DNA of 64,000 bases from Citrobacter amalonaticus (GTDB taxonomy: Bacteria; Pseudomonadota; Gammaproteobacteria; Enterobacterales; Enterobacteriaceae): the NCBI RefSeq assembly GCF_001559075.2, contig NZ_CP014015.2, positions 248,001 to 312,000 on the forward strand, in the 5' to 3' direction. Each line of letters begins with the position of its first letter. Position 1 is the first letter of the stretch. Made by a program: the position numbers and the translations under genes. The notes under the pieces are model-generated. The model made no database searches. It worked only from the letters and a program-made list of their open reading frames with translations, and was not told where the DNA came from. Below, one piece after another: positions 52,696 to 62,268 of this stretch.

Positions 52696-54674
52696 AAGCC
52701 GTTGTCTTCGCGTATCACGATATGGGGTGTCTGGGCGTACAGGCCGTGCTCGACGCCGGTTATGACATTGCCGCCATTTTTACACATGCGGATAACCCAG
52801 GAGAAAACGCATTTTTTGGCTCCGTTTCTCGCCTGGCCGCTGATGCGGGGATCCCGGTCTACGCCCCTGATGACGTCAACCACCCCATCTGGGCCGAGCG
52901 TATCAGTCAACTCGCTCCCGACGTTATTTTCTCTTTCTATTACCGTCATCTGCTCAGCGATGCGATTCTGGAACTGGCCCCGGCTGGCGCATTCAACCTG
53001 CACGGTTCACTCCTGCCGAAGTATCGCGGTCGCGCCCCGCTGAACTGGGTGTTGGTGAATGGCGAAAGTGAAACCGGCGTGACGCTGCACCGCATGGTCA
53101 AACGCGCCGATGCAGGCGCCATTATCGAGCAACAGCGTGTCGCTATTTCGCCTGACGATACGGCCCTTACGCTACATCATAAGCTTTGCCAGACCGCCCG
53201 ACGGGTGCTGGAACAGGCATTGCCCGCGATCAAACGCAGAGAGACCCACGACGTTGCGCAGAACGAGAGCGACGCAACGTACTTTGGTCGTCGCACGCCT
53301 GAAGACAGTTTCCTGACATGGAACCGACCAGCAACGACGCTGCACAACATGGTGCGGGCGGTCGCAGCCCCCTGGCCGGGCGCGTTCAGCTATTCCGGCA
53401 CGCAAAAATTCACCATCTGGTCATCCCGCGTCCACCCGCAGACCCAGACCGCGCAACCGGGTACCGTGATTTCCGTCGCCCCCCTGCTGATCGCTTGTGC
53501 CGAAGGCGCGCTGGAGGTCGTGACCGGACAGGCGGGTAACGGCATCACCATGCAGGGGGCACAGTTAGCGCAGGTTCTTGGCCTGGTTGCGGGTTCTCGT
53601 TTAAACAGTCAGTCGCTGGCAACCAGTAAGCGCCGTACCCGTGTGCTGATCCTCGGCGTGAATGGCTTTATTGGCAACCATCTTACCGAACGCCTGTTGC
53701 GCGAAGACCACTACGAAATCTATGGTCTGGATATCGGCAGCGATGCGATTGGTCGCTTCCTCAACCATCCGCGTTTTCATTTTGTGGAAGGCGACATCAG
53801 CATTCACTCTGAATGGATCGAATATCACGTTAAGAAATGCGACGTGGTGCTGCCGCTGGTGGCCATTGCCACGCCTATTGAATATACCCGCAACCCACTG
53901 CGCGTCTTTGAACTGGATTTTGAAGAAAACCTGAAAATCATTCGCTACTGTGTGAAATACCGTAAACGGATCATTTTCCCATCGACTTCTGAAGTGTACG
54001 GGATGTGTACCGACAAAGTGTTTGATGAAGACAGCTCGAATCTGATTGTCGGGCCGGTCAATAAACCCCGCTGGATTTACTCGGTGTCCAAACAGCTTCT
54101 CGACCGCGTCATTTGGGCCTATGGTGAAAAAGAAGGGCTTCGCTTTACCCTCTTCCGCCCGTTCAACTGGATGGGGCCGCGACTCGACAGCCTGAATTCC
54201 GCGCGAATTGGCAGCTCACGCGCCATTACGCAGTTGATCCTTAACCTGGTGGAAGGCTCGCCAATTAAGCTGATTGAAGGCGGAAAACAAAAACGCTGCT
54301 TTACGGATATCCGCGACGGTATCGAAGCGCTGTACCGGATCATTGAAAATGCGGGCGGCCGCTGTGACGGTGAAATCATCAACATCGGCAACCCAGAAAA
54401 CGAAGCCAGCATCAAGGAACTGGCGGAAATGCTGCTGGAGAGTTTCGACAAACATCCACTGCGCAATCATTTTCCACCGTTTGCCGGGTTACGGGTGGTT
54501 GAGAGCAGCAGCTATTATGGCAAAGGCTATCAGGATGTGGAGCACCGTAAGCCCAACATTCGTAATGCAAAACGTTGCCTGGACTGGGAGCCTACCATTG
54601 ATATGCGCGAAACGGTTGACGAGACGCTGGATTTCTTCCTGCGCAGTGTAGATCTCACGGAACATTCATCATGA
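52692..54674 (+). CDS. arnA: Bifunctional formyltransferase/decarboxylase ArnA
   Basis: The start at 52692 overlaps arnC and gives 660 residues as in E. coli; the upstream open frame lies inside arnC. The N-terminal formyltransferase (1-304) has NLHGSLLPKYRGRAPLNW with the catalytic Asn and His. The C-terminal UDP-glucuronic acid decarboxylase (about 315-660) has the NAD motif LGVNGFIGNHLTERLL and the PSTSEVYGMC and YSVSKQLLDRV (Tyr-x-x-x-Lys type) segments. The two halves make the precursor and formylate the product. Confidence 0.97.
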   Translation: MKAVVFAYHDMGCLGVQAVLDAGYDIAAIFTHADNPGENAFFGSVSRLAADAGIPVYAPDDVNHPIWAERISQLAPDVIFSFYYRHLLSDAILELAPAGAFNLHGSLLPKYRGRAPLNWVLVNGESETGVTLHRMVKRADAGAIIEQQRVAISPDDTALTLHHKLCQTARRVLEQALPAIKRRETHDVAQNESDATYFGRRTPEDSFLTWNRPATTLHNMVRAVAAPWPGAFSYSGTQKFTIWSSRVHPQTQTAQPGTVISVAPLLIACAEGALEVVTGQAGNGITMQGAQLAQVLGLVAGSRLNSQSLATSKRRTRVLILGVNGFIGNHLTERLLREDHYEIYGLDIGSDAIGRFLNHPRFHFVEGDISIHSEWIEYHVKKCDVVLPLVAIATPIEYTRNPLRVFELDFEENLKIIRYCVKYRKRIIFPSTSEVYGMCTDKVFDEDSSNLIVGPVNKPRWIYSVSKQLLDRVIWAYGEKEGLRFTLFRPFNWMGPRLDSLNSARIGSSRAITQLILNLVEGSPIKLIEGGKQKRCFTDIRDGIEALYRIIENAGGRCDGEIINIGNPENEASIKELAEMLLESFDKHPLRNHFPPFAGLRVVESSSYYGKGYQDVEHRKPNIRNAKRCLDWEPTIDMRETVDETLDFFLRSVDLTEHSS

Positions 54675-55573
54675 CAAAAGTCGGCTTGCGTATTGATGTC
54701 GATACCTTCCGTGGCACCCGCGAAGGCGTGCCGCGCCTGTTAGCGTCATTGAGCCGATACCACATTCAGGCAAGTTTTTTCTTTAGCGTTGGACCAGACA
54801 ACATGGGGCGCCATCTCTGGCGCCTGATTAAACCGCAGTTTCTGTGGAAGATGCTGCGCTCAAACGCCGCGTCTCTTTACGGCTGGGATATTCTGCTGGC
54901 CGGTACTGCCTGGCCGGGAAAAGAAATCGGCCGCGCAAACGCAGAGATTATCCGTGAAGCGGCACGCCAGCATGAAACAGGGCTGCACGCCTGGGATCAC
55001 CACGCCTGGCAGTCCCGGAGTCCTCAGTGGAGCGAACAGCAGCTCATCGCTGATATTTCACACGGGATAACCGCCCTGGAGGCGATCACCGGCCAGCCTG
55101 TGACCTGTTCAGCCGTCGCGGGCTGGCGTGCCGACCAGCGTGTGGTGCTCGCCAAAGAGACATTTTCTCTGCGTTACAACAGCGACTGCCGCGGCTGGGC
55201 GCCGTTCCGTCCGGTTCTCGGGGCTGATGCGTTCGCTACGCCACAAATTCCGGTTACGCTGCCCACGTGGGATGAAGCGGTGGGTCGCGACGTTCAGGCG
55301 GAGGATTTCAACGACTGGATCCTCTCCCGAATACAGCGGGATACCGGTACGCCGGTGTATACCATTCATGCCGAAGTCGAAGGCGGTGCCTGGCACAGCC
55401 AGTTTGAGGAACTGCTCCAGCGTGCGGCTGATGCGGGTATCACCTTCTGCCCGCTTGGCGATCTACTGCCTAACGATCGCAACACCTTGCCGCCGGGAGA
55501 GATTATTCGCGGTAACCTCGCGGGAAGAGAAGGATGGTTAGGCTGCCAGCAAGCAATGAGTGTCATACGATGA
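54671..55573 (+). CDS. arnD: 4-deoxy-4-formamidoarabinose-phosphoundecaprenol deformylase ArnD
   Basis: A 300-residue NodB-type polysaccharide deacetylase that removes the formyl group after transfer to undecaprenyl phosphate. Motif 1 is LRIDVDTFRGT. Motif 2 is HETGLHAWDHHAWQ, with metal-binding His residues. TIHAEVEGG and RYNSDCRGWAPF lie in the later barrel. It overlaps arnA at its start and arnT at its end (ATGA both times). Confidence 0.95.
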   Translation: MTKVGLRIDVDTFRGTREGVPRLLASLSRYHIQASFFFSVGPDNMGRHLWRLIKPQFLWKMLRSNAASLYGWDILLAGTAWPGKEIGRANAEIIREAARQHETGLHAWDHHAWQSRSPQWSEQQLIADISHGITALEAITGQPVTCSAVAGWRADQRVVLAKETFSLRYNSDCRGWAPFRPVLGADAFATPQIPVTLPTWDEAVGRDVQAEDFNDWILSRIQRDTGTPVYTIHAEVEGGAWHSQFEELLQRAADAGITFCPLGDLLPNDRNTLPPGEIIRGNLAGREGWLGCQQAMSVIR

Positions 55574-57225
55574 AAAACACCCGTTATTATCAGATACTGG
55601 CCGCGCTAATCGCGTTCTGGTACATCATCCCCATTAACCTGCGCCTGCTGTGGCAACCTGACGAGACGCGCTATGCCGAGATCAGTCGTGAAATGCTGGC
55701 CTCCGGCGACTGGCTTGTTCCTCATTTTCTTGGCGTCCGTTACTTTGAAAAACCGATTGCCGGATACTGGATCAACAGCATCGGGCAGTGGTTGTTTGGT
55801 GCGAACAATTTCGGCGTTCGCGCTGGGGCGATTTTTGCGACGCTGGTCACCGCCGCGCTGGTAGGATGGCTTGCCATGCGCATATGGCGCGATATGCGTA
55901 CTGCCCTGCTGTCGGCCATCATTTTCTTGTCGTTGTTTATTGTCTACGGGATTGGCACTTACGCGGTGCTCGATCCGCTGATTGCGCTCTGGCTCATGGC
56001 GGGACTGTGCTGCTTCTGGCAGGCGATGCAGGCCACCACCTGGCAAGGAAAAAGCGTAGGATTCTTGCTGCTGGGCGTCACCTGCGGGATGGGGGTCATG
56101 ACCAAGGGCTTTCTGGCGCTTGCGGTACCGGTGCTCAGCGTTCTGCCGTGGGTCGCCGCGCAGAAACGCTGGAAAGATCTATTCCTCTACGGCGGATTAG
56201 CGGTCATTAGCTGTGTCGTCGTCATTCTGCCGTGGGGGCTGGCTATCGCCCAACGCGAACCCGATTTCTGGCACTACTTTTTCTGGGTCGAACATATCCA
56301 GCGTTTCGCGATGGATGACGCCCAGCACAAAGCGCCGTTCTGGTACTATCTGCCGGTACTGATCGCCGGAAGCCTGCCGTGGCTTGCGCTGCTTCCGGGT
56401 GCCTTAAAGACCGGCTGGCAGGAGCGCGATGAATCGCGCAGCGCGCTCTATCTGCTCGGTTGGATCGTAATGCCGCTGGTGTTTTTTAGCATCGCGAAAG
56501 GCAAATTACCGACCTACATTCTGTCCTGTTTCGCCCCGCTCGCCATACTGATGGCGAGATATGGATTGAACGCAGCGGAAAAGGGCTTTGCTGCGCTGCG
56601 CATCAACGGCTGGATCAATATTCTGTTCGGCGTCATCGGGATCATCGCCACACTGGTTGTCTCGCCGTGGGGACCGCTGAAATCGCCGGTCTGGATGCAC
56701 ATTGAGGTGTATAAGGTCTTCTGTTCGCTGGGCATTTTTACCCTGTGGGCCCTTTTCGGCTGGTATACGCTGACTAACACCGAAAAGAGCTGGATTTATG
56801 CCGCGTTGTGTCCCGCGGCGCTGGCGCTGTTGTTTGGCTTTTCCGTTCCCGATCGGGTAATGGAATCTAAACAGCCACAGTTTTTTGTCGAGATGACCCG
56901 GGAAAACCTGGCGCCAAGCCGCTACATTCTTACCGACAGCGTAGGCGTCGCCGCCGGTCTGGCCTGGAGTCTGAACCGGGATGACATTTTAATGTATGGG
57001 CAAACCGGCGAGCTGAAATATGGCCTTAACTATCCCGATGCCAAAGGCCGGTTTATTCGCTATGCCGATTTTGCGGACTGGCTCAACCAGCATCGTCAGG
57101 AGGGGATTATTACGCTCGTGCTCACCATCGCGAAGGATGAAGACATCAACCGCCTTGCCATTCCGCCTGCCGATAAGATTGATAATCAGGGACGTCTGGT
57201 GCTGATTCAGTATCGTCCCAAATGA
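55570..57225 (+). CDS. arnT: Lipid A aminoarabinosyltransferase ArnT
   Basis: The start at 55570 gives 551 residues (E. coli 550). It is a GT83 inner-membrane enzyme with 12-13 hydrophobic segments that moves L-Ara4N from undecaprenyl phosphate to lipid A on the periplasmic face. Periplasmic-loop motifs include WQPDETRYAEISREM and RYFEKPIAGYWINS, which hold catalytic residues in known structures. It ends with a soluble C-terminal domain (about 430-551). Its stop overlaps arnE. Confidence 0.96.
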   Translation: MKNTRYYQILAALIAFWYIIPINLRLLWQPDETRYAEISREMLASGDWLVPHFLGVRYFEKPIAGYWINSIGQWLFGANNFGVRAGAIFATLVTAALVGWLAMRIWRDMRTALLSAIIFLSLFIVYGIGTYAVLDPLIALWLMAGLCCFWQAMQATTWQGKSVGFLLLGVTCGMGVMTKGFLALAVPVLSVLPWVAAQKRWKDLFLYGGLAVISCVVVILPWGLAIAQREPDFWHYFFWVEHIQRFAMDDAQHKAPFWYYLPVLIAGSLPWLALLPGALKTGWQERDESRSALYLLGWIVMPLVFFSIAKGKLPTYILSCFAPLAILMARYGLNAAEKGFAALRINGWINILFGVIGIIATLVVSPWGPLKSPVWMHIEVYKVFCSLGIFTLWALFGWYTLTNTEKSWIYAALCPAALALLFGFSVPDRVMESKQPQFFVEMTRENLAPSRYILTDSVGVAAGLAWSLNRDDILMYGQTGELKYGLNYPDAKGRFIRYADFADWLNQHRQEGIITLVLTIAKDEDINRLAIPPADKIDNQGRLVLIQYRPK

Positions 57226-57557
57226 TCTGGCTGGTATTAGTGATGGCCAGCCTGCTCAGCGTCGCGGGGCAGTTATGCCAGAAGCAGGCTACGCTCCGCG
57301 TGCCGACAAGCGCGCGGAGACGCCATGTTACCCTGTGGCTGGGACTGGCGCTCGCCTGCCTCGGCCTGGCGATGATCCTGTGGTTACTGGTATTGCAGAA
57401 CATTCCCGTGGGTATCGCTTACCCGATGCTCAGTCTGAACTTTGTTTGGGTCACACTGCTGGCATGGAAAATCTGGCGTGAACCGGTGGCGCTTCGTCAT
57501 TGGTTGGGCATCGTCTTGATCATCAGCGGTATTTTTATTCTGGGGAGCGTGACGTAA
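57222..57557 (+). CDS. arnE: Aminoarabinose-undecaprenyl phosphate flippase subunit ArnE
   Basis: A 111-residue four-helix EmrE-like membrane protein, half of the flippase that turns Ara4N-undecaprenyl phosphate to the outer face. Typical segments are LLSVAGQLCQKQAT, VGIAYPMLSLNFVWVTLLAW and HWLGIVLIISGIFILG. It overlaps arnT by four bases and arnF by one. Confidence 0.95.
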   Translation: MIWLVLVMASLLSVAGQLCQKQATLRVPTSARRRHVTLWLGLALACLGLAMILWLLVLQNIPVGIAYPMLSLNFVWVTLLAWKIWREPVALRHWLGIVLIISGIFILGSVT

Positions 57558-57943
57558 TGGGATTACTGTGGGGACTGTGCAGCGTGATCATCACGTCCGT
57601 CGCGCAACTGGGTCTGGGCTTTGCAATGGAAAACCTGCCGCCGATGGAGCAATGGCAAACCTTTATCCCGGCGTTGTTCACCATCCGCACCGGTACTCTC
57701 GCGCTTTTTGCTGGCTTAGTGGGCTATCTGCTGTCGGTTTTCTGCTGGCATAACGCGCTGCATCATCTTGCGCTGAGCAAGGCGTATGCGTTGCTCAGCC
57801 TGAGTTATGTGCTGGTGTGGGTGGCGTCGATGACCTTACCCGGCTGGCAGGGCGCGTTTTCCCTGAAAGCGTTGTTGGGTGTTTTGTGCATTATGGCCGG
57901 ACTGATGTTCATTTTTCTGCCAGCCCGGCGGAAAACCCACTGA
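57557..57943 (+). CDS. arnF: Aminoarabinose-undecaprenyl phosphate flippase subunit ArnF
   Basis: A 128-residue four-helix partner of ArnE, of E. coli length. The start at 57557 shares a base with the arnE stop (TAATG). Typical segments are SVIITSVAQLGLGFAMENLP, GLVGYLLSVFCWHNALHH and SKAYALLSLSYVLVWV. It is the last gene of arnBCADTEF and ends 3 bases from the convergent pmrD stop. Confidence 0.94.
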   Translation: MGLLWGLCSVIITSVAQLGLGFAMENLPPMEQWQTFIPALFTIRTGTLALFAGLVGYLLSVFCWHNALHHLALSKAYALLSLSYVLVWVASMTLPGWQGAFSLKALLGVLCIMAGLMFIFLPARRKTH

Positions 57944-57946
57944 CGA

Positions 57947-58210
57947 TTATTTGTTACCCAGCAGGTTCTTCAGACGCTCCCACTCATCGCAGGTATAGCT
58001 CCTGGCATCTAGAATCTTCACCGTCCGCCCGCTGTCACGGTTAACGGAATACAGCGCATCCTTCTGTGGGGAAAGGATATCACCGGCATTCACAACAATG
58101 TCAGACTGGACTTCAGCGATCATTTTTAGTGAACCACCGGCATCACTCAGCACTAATGCATGCTTCCCTGACGTTTTGTCATAGCATGACTTCTTCACCT
58201 GCCACTCCAT
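57947..58210 (-). CDS. pmrD: PmrD, connector between PhoPQ and PmrAB
   Basis: An 87-residue small protein that in Salmonella binds phospho-PmrA and protects it from dephosphorylation, letting low Mg2+ (PhoPQ) turn on arn genes. Conserved pieces are MEWQVKKSCYDKTSGKHALV, LSDAGGSLKMIAEV and SYTCDEWERL. Whether this version protects PmrA as in Salmonella or works weakly, as long argued for E. coli, cannot be told from sequence. A PhoP box could not be placed with confidence in the short upstream gap. Confidence 0.92.
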   Translation of the reverse strand: MEWQVKKSCYDKTSGKHALVLSDAGGSLKMIAEVQSDIVVNAGDILSPQKDALYSVNRDSGRTVKILDARSYTCDEWERLKNLLGNK

Positions 58211-58308
58211 TGCATACCTTTACTTATCGGGAACTTTTACATTACGTTACACAGTAGCAGATAAACAAAGTGGCAATAGGCATCAATTGGTAAAACCGCG
58301 AGGTGAAA

Positions 58309-59679
58309 TCAATGTTCTCGTAGTGTTTCATTTACCCAATCAACAACGGCTCGCCGGGAAATCTTGATCCCTCCATTTTTCAGTTCCGCTGGCAGAGAAA
58401 GCCAATGTACCGGCTGCTGGAAACGCGCCAGTTTGTCTTTCACCCAGTCACTGAGCTCGCGTTGTGCAACATCGGCGTCATATTCAACCACCGCCACGGG
58501 ACGATGACCAAATTCGGCATCTTCAACCGGGACGATAAACGCCTGCAGCACGTGAGGATGAGCAACAATAACCCGTTCCACCTCTTCCGGCTGAATCCCC
58601 TCTCCACCGCTAAAAAAGAGATTATCCAGACGCCCGGCGATGGTCAGTTTTCCGTCATGCAGCACGCCGCGATCGCGTGTGGCAAACCAGCCTTCATCAT
58701 TGACCAGTGGAACCAGTTTACCGTTTCGCCAGTAGCCTTCCGCCATACTGGCCGCCCGCAGCCAGACTTCACCATTCACGATTCTGACTTCTCGTCCCGG
58801 TAAGGGCATACCAACATCAGCCAGACCGTCCGCCTCTTTTGCGCACACCGTCGAAGCAAATTCCGTCAGGCCATAACCGCACCAGCAGCGAATGCCTTGC
58901 GCGCGCGCCTGCCCGGTTAACGCCACCGGAATCGCCGCGCCCCCCAGCAAGACCACTTTCAGCGCCACCGGTGTCTGGTTCACCAGCAGTCGCCAGAGTT
59001 GCGTCGGCACCAGCGAAGCATGGGTGCATCCGGCCAGCATCTGTTCCAGCGGCTGTTTATCCCGCACGGTCATCCGCGCACCGGCCACTAACCAGCGCCA
59101 CAGAATCCCCTGTCCGGAAACATGAAACAGCGGCAGAGAGAGCAACCAGTCGTCGTCTTTTGCCAGCGGCATCAGCGACAGTACGCCTTCAGCACTGGCG
59201 AGATGCGCCTGACAGGTATGAACGGCCGCTTTCGGCAGGCCGGTCGAACCGGAGGTCAGAGTCATGGAACACAGACGCTGAGGCTGCCAGTCGACGGCAT
59301 GCTGCCCATTCGCGTCCTGGCAGTCCAGCGAGACCAGAAAGGGAAAAGGGTTGTCACCTTCCAGATCCAGCGCAAACTGCAGCGTGAGATCGGGCAACAG
59401 TGTCGCCAGCAAGGATTGGGGAAGCTGCGGGTTGACCGGCAGGATCCTTGCCCCACACTGTAACAGCGCCAGCCATGCCAGCACAGTCTGTGGATGATTC
59501 CAGGCGCGCAGCATAACGCCGCAGCCTTCGGTAACGCCCTGGGCGGCAAAACCGCTCGCCAGGGCATCAATACGGGTACAGAGCGTGCGCCAGCTTAGCC
59601 CCTCATCATTCAGGCGTAAGGCTGGCGCATCTCCCTGAACCTGCCGCCAGTAACGCCACGGCCAGTCAGGAAAGGTCAT
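58309..59679 (-). CDS. menE: o-Succinylbenzoate-CoA ligase MenE
   Basis: A 456-residue acyl-adenylate ligase (E. coli 451) that activates o-succinylbenzoate with ATP and CoA in menaquinone synthesis. The P-loop-like SMTLTSGSTGLPKAAVHT is near residues 157-174. Adenylation motifs GYGLTEFASTV, DRGVLHDGKLTIAGRLDN and the C-terminal lysine in ELKNGGIKISRRAV are visible. It is the last gene of menD-H-B-C-E and overlaps menC by four bases. Confidence 0.95.
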   Translation of the reverse strand: MTFPDWPWRYWRQVQGDAPALRLNDEGLSWRTLCTRIDALASGFAAQGVTEGCGVMLRAWNHPQTVLAWLALLQCGARILPVNPQLPQSLLATLLPDLTLQFALDLEGDNPFPFLVSLDCQDANGQHAVDWQPQRLCSMTLTSGSTGLPKAAVHTCQAHLASAEGVLSLMPLAKDDDWLLSLPLFHVSGQGILWRWLVAGARMTVRDKQPLEQMLAGCTHASLVPTQLWRLLVNQTPVALKVVLLGGAAIPVALTGQARAQGIRCWCGYGLTEFASTVCAKEADGLADVGMPLPGREVRIVNGEVWLRAASMAEGYWRNGKLVPLVNDEGWFATRDRGVLHDGKLTIAGRLDNLFFSGGEGIQPEEVERVIVAHPHVLQAFIVPVEDAEFGHRPVAVVEYDADVAQRELSDWVKDKLARFQQPVHWLSLPAELKNGGIKISRRAVVDWVNETLREH

Positions 59680-60638
59680 CGCAGTCGTTCCAGGGAAGCG
59701 TCGTCAATCAACGGCAATGAACTGCCCGGCCAACGGCGAATTTGCTGCGCCTGCATCAGACTCAACGTATCCAGTCCCGGAATGGTGTCCGGCGTCAGCC
59801 ACGCGGCAATGCGCGCCAGCTGCGTCAGGCCCAGGCTCGACTCGATGGACGAACTGATCACCGCCGTCAGCCCCAGCGCATGTGCCGCCTGTACCTGCTC
59901 GCGTACTTTCTCCAGCGATCCGGTCAGCGTCGGTTTGATCACCACCGCACGTACGCCCTCTTCCGCCTCAAAGACAAAATCAGCGTCACGCAGACTCTCG
60001 TCCCAGGCGATGGCAATACCGGTTTCCCGGGCAAAGGCGCGCGAGTCATCGCGCGTTTTGCACGGTTCTTCGAGGAAGGCGATGCGGTTACGGTAGTCCG
60101 GGTTCACGTACTTCGCGAACTGCTGCGCCTTCAACGGCGTCCAGGCGCGGTTGGCATCCAGGCGCAGTCGCAATTCCGGGATCGCTTCCAGCAGCAGGTT
60201 GACCACCATGCCGTCGCGCACGGCTTCGTACAATCCGACCTTTACCTTCGCGACTTTTTCGCCGGGCATGTCTGCCAGTTGCAGCACCAGATCGTCCGGA
60301 TCGCCGGTACACAGCGGTGCCGCCCGATAATCCGCCGCTTCAGGCAACGTTCCGGCGATTTCCGCCAGCGCGCAGCTGACGCCAAAAGCCACGGAAGGCA
60401 TCGTCGGCAATGCGTCGTCTCCCTGCAGCCAGCCGTCAACCCAGGCCAGCAACGCTGTCTGCGCCTCTTCCTGGGTTTCCTGACTGAAGCCCGGCAGCGG
60501 GGAGATCTCTCCCCATCCCTGACGCTCGCCGTCGTGCAGACGAACATACAGCCCGTCACGCGTTTTTAACCGCCTGTCGCGCAGAACCACCCCCGCGTCC
60601 ATGGGGATCTGCCAGCGGTATACCTGCGCGCTACGCAT
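59676..60638 (-). CDS. menC: o-Succinylbenzoate synthase MenC
   Basis: A 320-residue enolase-superfamily enzyme that dehydrates SHCHC to o-succinylbenzoate. The catalytic lysines are in AKVKVGLYEA. Metal ligands are in LRLDANRAW, IAFLEEPCK and IAWDESLRD, and the second lysine in AVVIKPTLTGS. The length matches E. coli. Its start shares one base with the menB stop. Confidence 0.96.
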   Translation of the reverse strand: MRSAQVYRWQIPMDAGVVLRDRRLKTRDGLYVRLHDGERQGWGEISPLPGFSQETQEEAQTALLAWVDGWLQGDDALPTMPSVAFGVSCALAEIAGTLPEAADYRAAPLCTGDPDDLVLQLADMPGEKVAKVKVGLYEAVRDGMVVNLLLEAIPELRLRLDANRAWTPLKAQQFAKYVNPDYRNRIAFLEEPCKTRDDSRAFARETGIAIAWDESLRDADFVFEAEEGVRAVVIKPTLTGSLEKVREQVQAAHALGLTAVISSSIESSLGLTQLARIAAWLTPDTIPGLDTLSLMQAQQIRRWPGSSLPLIDDASLERLR

Positions 60639-61495
60639 TACGGATTCCGTTTGAATTTGCTGAAATCAGGCTGACGTTTCTGGTTGAAGGCGTTACGGCC
60701 TTCCTGACCTTCTTCCGTCATGTAGAACAGCATGGTGGCGTTACCCGCCAGCTCCTGCAAACCAGCCTGACCGTCACAGTCTGCGTTCAGCGCCGCTTTC
60801 AGGCAACGCAGTGCCATCGGGCTGTTTTGCAGCATTTCACGACACCAGCGCACGGTCTCTTTTTCGAGTTCGGCCAGCGGGACAACGGTATTCACCAGGC
60901 CCATATCCAGCGCCTGTTTGGCATCGTACTGACGGCACAGGAACCAGATTTCACGCGCTTTCTTCTGCCCAACGATCCGCGCCATGTAAGACGCGCCCCA
61001 GCCGCCGTCAAAGGAGCCGACTTTCGGGCCGGTCTGACCGAAGATGGCATTTTCCGCCGCAATCGTCAGGTCGCACATCATATGCAGCACGTGGCCGCCG
61101 CCGATAGAATAACCGGCCACCATCGCCACGACCGGCTTCGGACAGGTACGGATCTGGCGCTGGAAGTCCAGCACGTTCAGGTGATGCACGCCGGAGTCAT
61201 CCTGATAGCCGCCGTAGTCGCCGCGAACCTTCTGGTCGCCGCCAGCGCAGAAGGCTTTGTCGCCTGCGCCAGTCAGAATAATCACGCCCACGTTATCGTC
61301 GTAACGGGCGTCTGCCATCGCCTGAATCATCTCTTTGACGGTCAGAGGACGGAATGCGTTGCGCACCTGCGGACGATTAATGGTGATTTTTGCAATACCG
61401 TCGGTCGATTTCTCATAGCGAATGTCAGTGTAGCCTTCGGAGCAATCGTGCCATTCTACCGGTGCGTAAAGCATTGTTTCATCAGGATAGATCAT
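60638..61495 (-). CDS. menB: 1,4-Dihydroxy-2-naphthoyl-CoA synthase MenB
   Basis: A 285-residue crotonase-fold enzyme that closes the naphthoquinone ring of o-succinylbenzoyl-CoA. Oxyanion-hole segments are GDKAFCAGGDQKVRGDYGGY and AGYSIGGGHVLHMMCD. GSFDGGWGASYMAR contains the conserved active-site Asp/Gly region. It is one of the best conserved proteins here. The gene lies 14 bases after menH. Confidence 0.97.
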   Translation of the reverse strand: MIYPDETMLYAPVEWHDCSEGYTDIRYEKSTDGIAKITINRPQVRNAFRPLTVKEMIQAMADARYDDNVGVIILTGAGDKAFCAGGDQKVRGDYGGYQDDSGVHHLNVLDFQRQIRTCPKPVVAMVAGYSIGGGHVLHMMCDLTIAAENAIFGQTGPKVGSFDGGWGASYMARIVGQKKAREIWFLCRQYDAKQALDMGLVNTVVPLAELEKETVRWCREMLQNSPMALRCLKAALNADCDGQAGLQELAGNATMLFYMTEEGQEGRNAFNQKRQPDFSKFKRNP

Positions 61496-61509
61496 AGTGT
61501 GTCCTTTAG

Positions 61510-62268
61510 TCAGAGACGCAGAATCTGCGCCAGACAGTCCACCACGCCTGCGGGGTTTTCCCGATGCGCGTTGTGTCCGGCGTTACGAATCACATGGCGG
61601 GTCGCCGCTAACTCCGTCGCGAGAGCGCAGAATTTGCTGTCACGTTCACCACATAAATAATAAAACGGAAACGCGCGCGCGTTGAGCGCCGCGCGTAAAT
61701 CAGGCTGGACCGCCAGCGAGGTGGCTTCCAGCATTGCCGCCAGCGTTTCACCGTTATTCTGGCTACGCAGCGCAACCAATGCTTCTCGTTGCTGCGCGTT
61801 CAGCGAAGCAAAAACCGGCTGCTGGTACCAGTCATAAAAAACGTCAGTCAGTGCGTCATGGCGAAAACGTTCCGCCCAGTGGTGGTCAGAATCTCGGCGA
61901 GCATCACGTTCAGCGTCGCTTTGCAGTCCCGGATGCCCACCTTCAACCACCAGGCCGCAAAGCCCCGGCATCGCCTGACAGGCCGCCATCATCGCCACTC
62001 TGCCGCCAAGGGAATATCCTATCAGCCAGTAGCTTAGTATGTTGTAACTAAGAAGAGTATTATGCAGTAAGGCAAGCACATCGGCGAATCCGCTAACGCG
62101 AATCTCCGCCGAACCGCCATGGCCGGGCAAATCGATATACAGCCGGGAAAAGCCCGTAAGCTGCTCGCCAACCGGCTGCCACTCCTGACCATCACCTGAA
62201 AAACCGTGCAAAAAAACCAGCCAGGGTGAACCTGGCTGCGCGTCTTTTGCCTGCGCGTGCAGGATCAT
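61510..62268 (-). CDS. menH: SHCHC synthase MenH
   Basis: A 252-residue alpha/beta hydrolase-fold enzyme that eliminates pyruvate from SEPHCHC. The nucleophile-elbow serine is in LIGYSLGGRVAM. The oxyanion region is VFLHGFSGDGQEW. The Asp is in YYLCGERDSKF and the His in RNAGHNAHRENP. It overlaps menD by four bases, and menB follows 14 bases later. Confidence 0.95.
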   Translation of the reverse strand: MILHAQAKDAQPGSPWLVFLHGFSGDGQEWQPVGEQLTGFSRLYIDLPGHGGSAEIRVSGFADVLALLHNTLLSYNILSYWLIGYSLGGRVAMMAACQAMPGLCGLVVEGGHPGLQSDAERDARRDSDHHWAERFRHDALTDVFYDWYQQPVFASLNAQQREALVALRSQNNGETLAAMLEATSLAVQPDLRAALNARAFPFYYLCGERDSKFCALATELAATRHVIRNAGHNAHRENPAGVVDCLAQILRL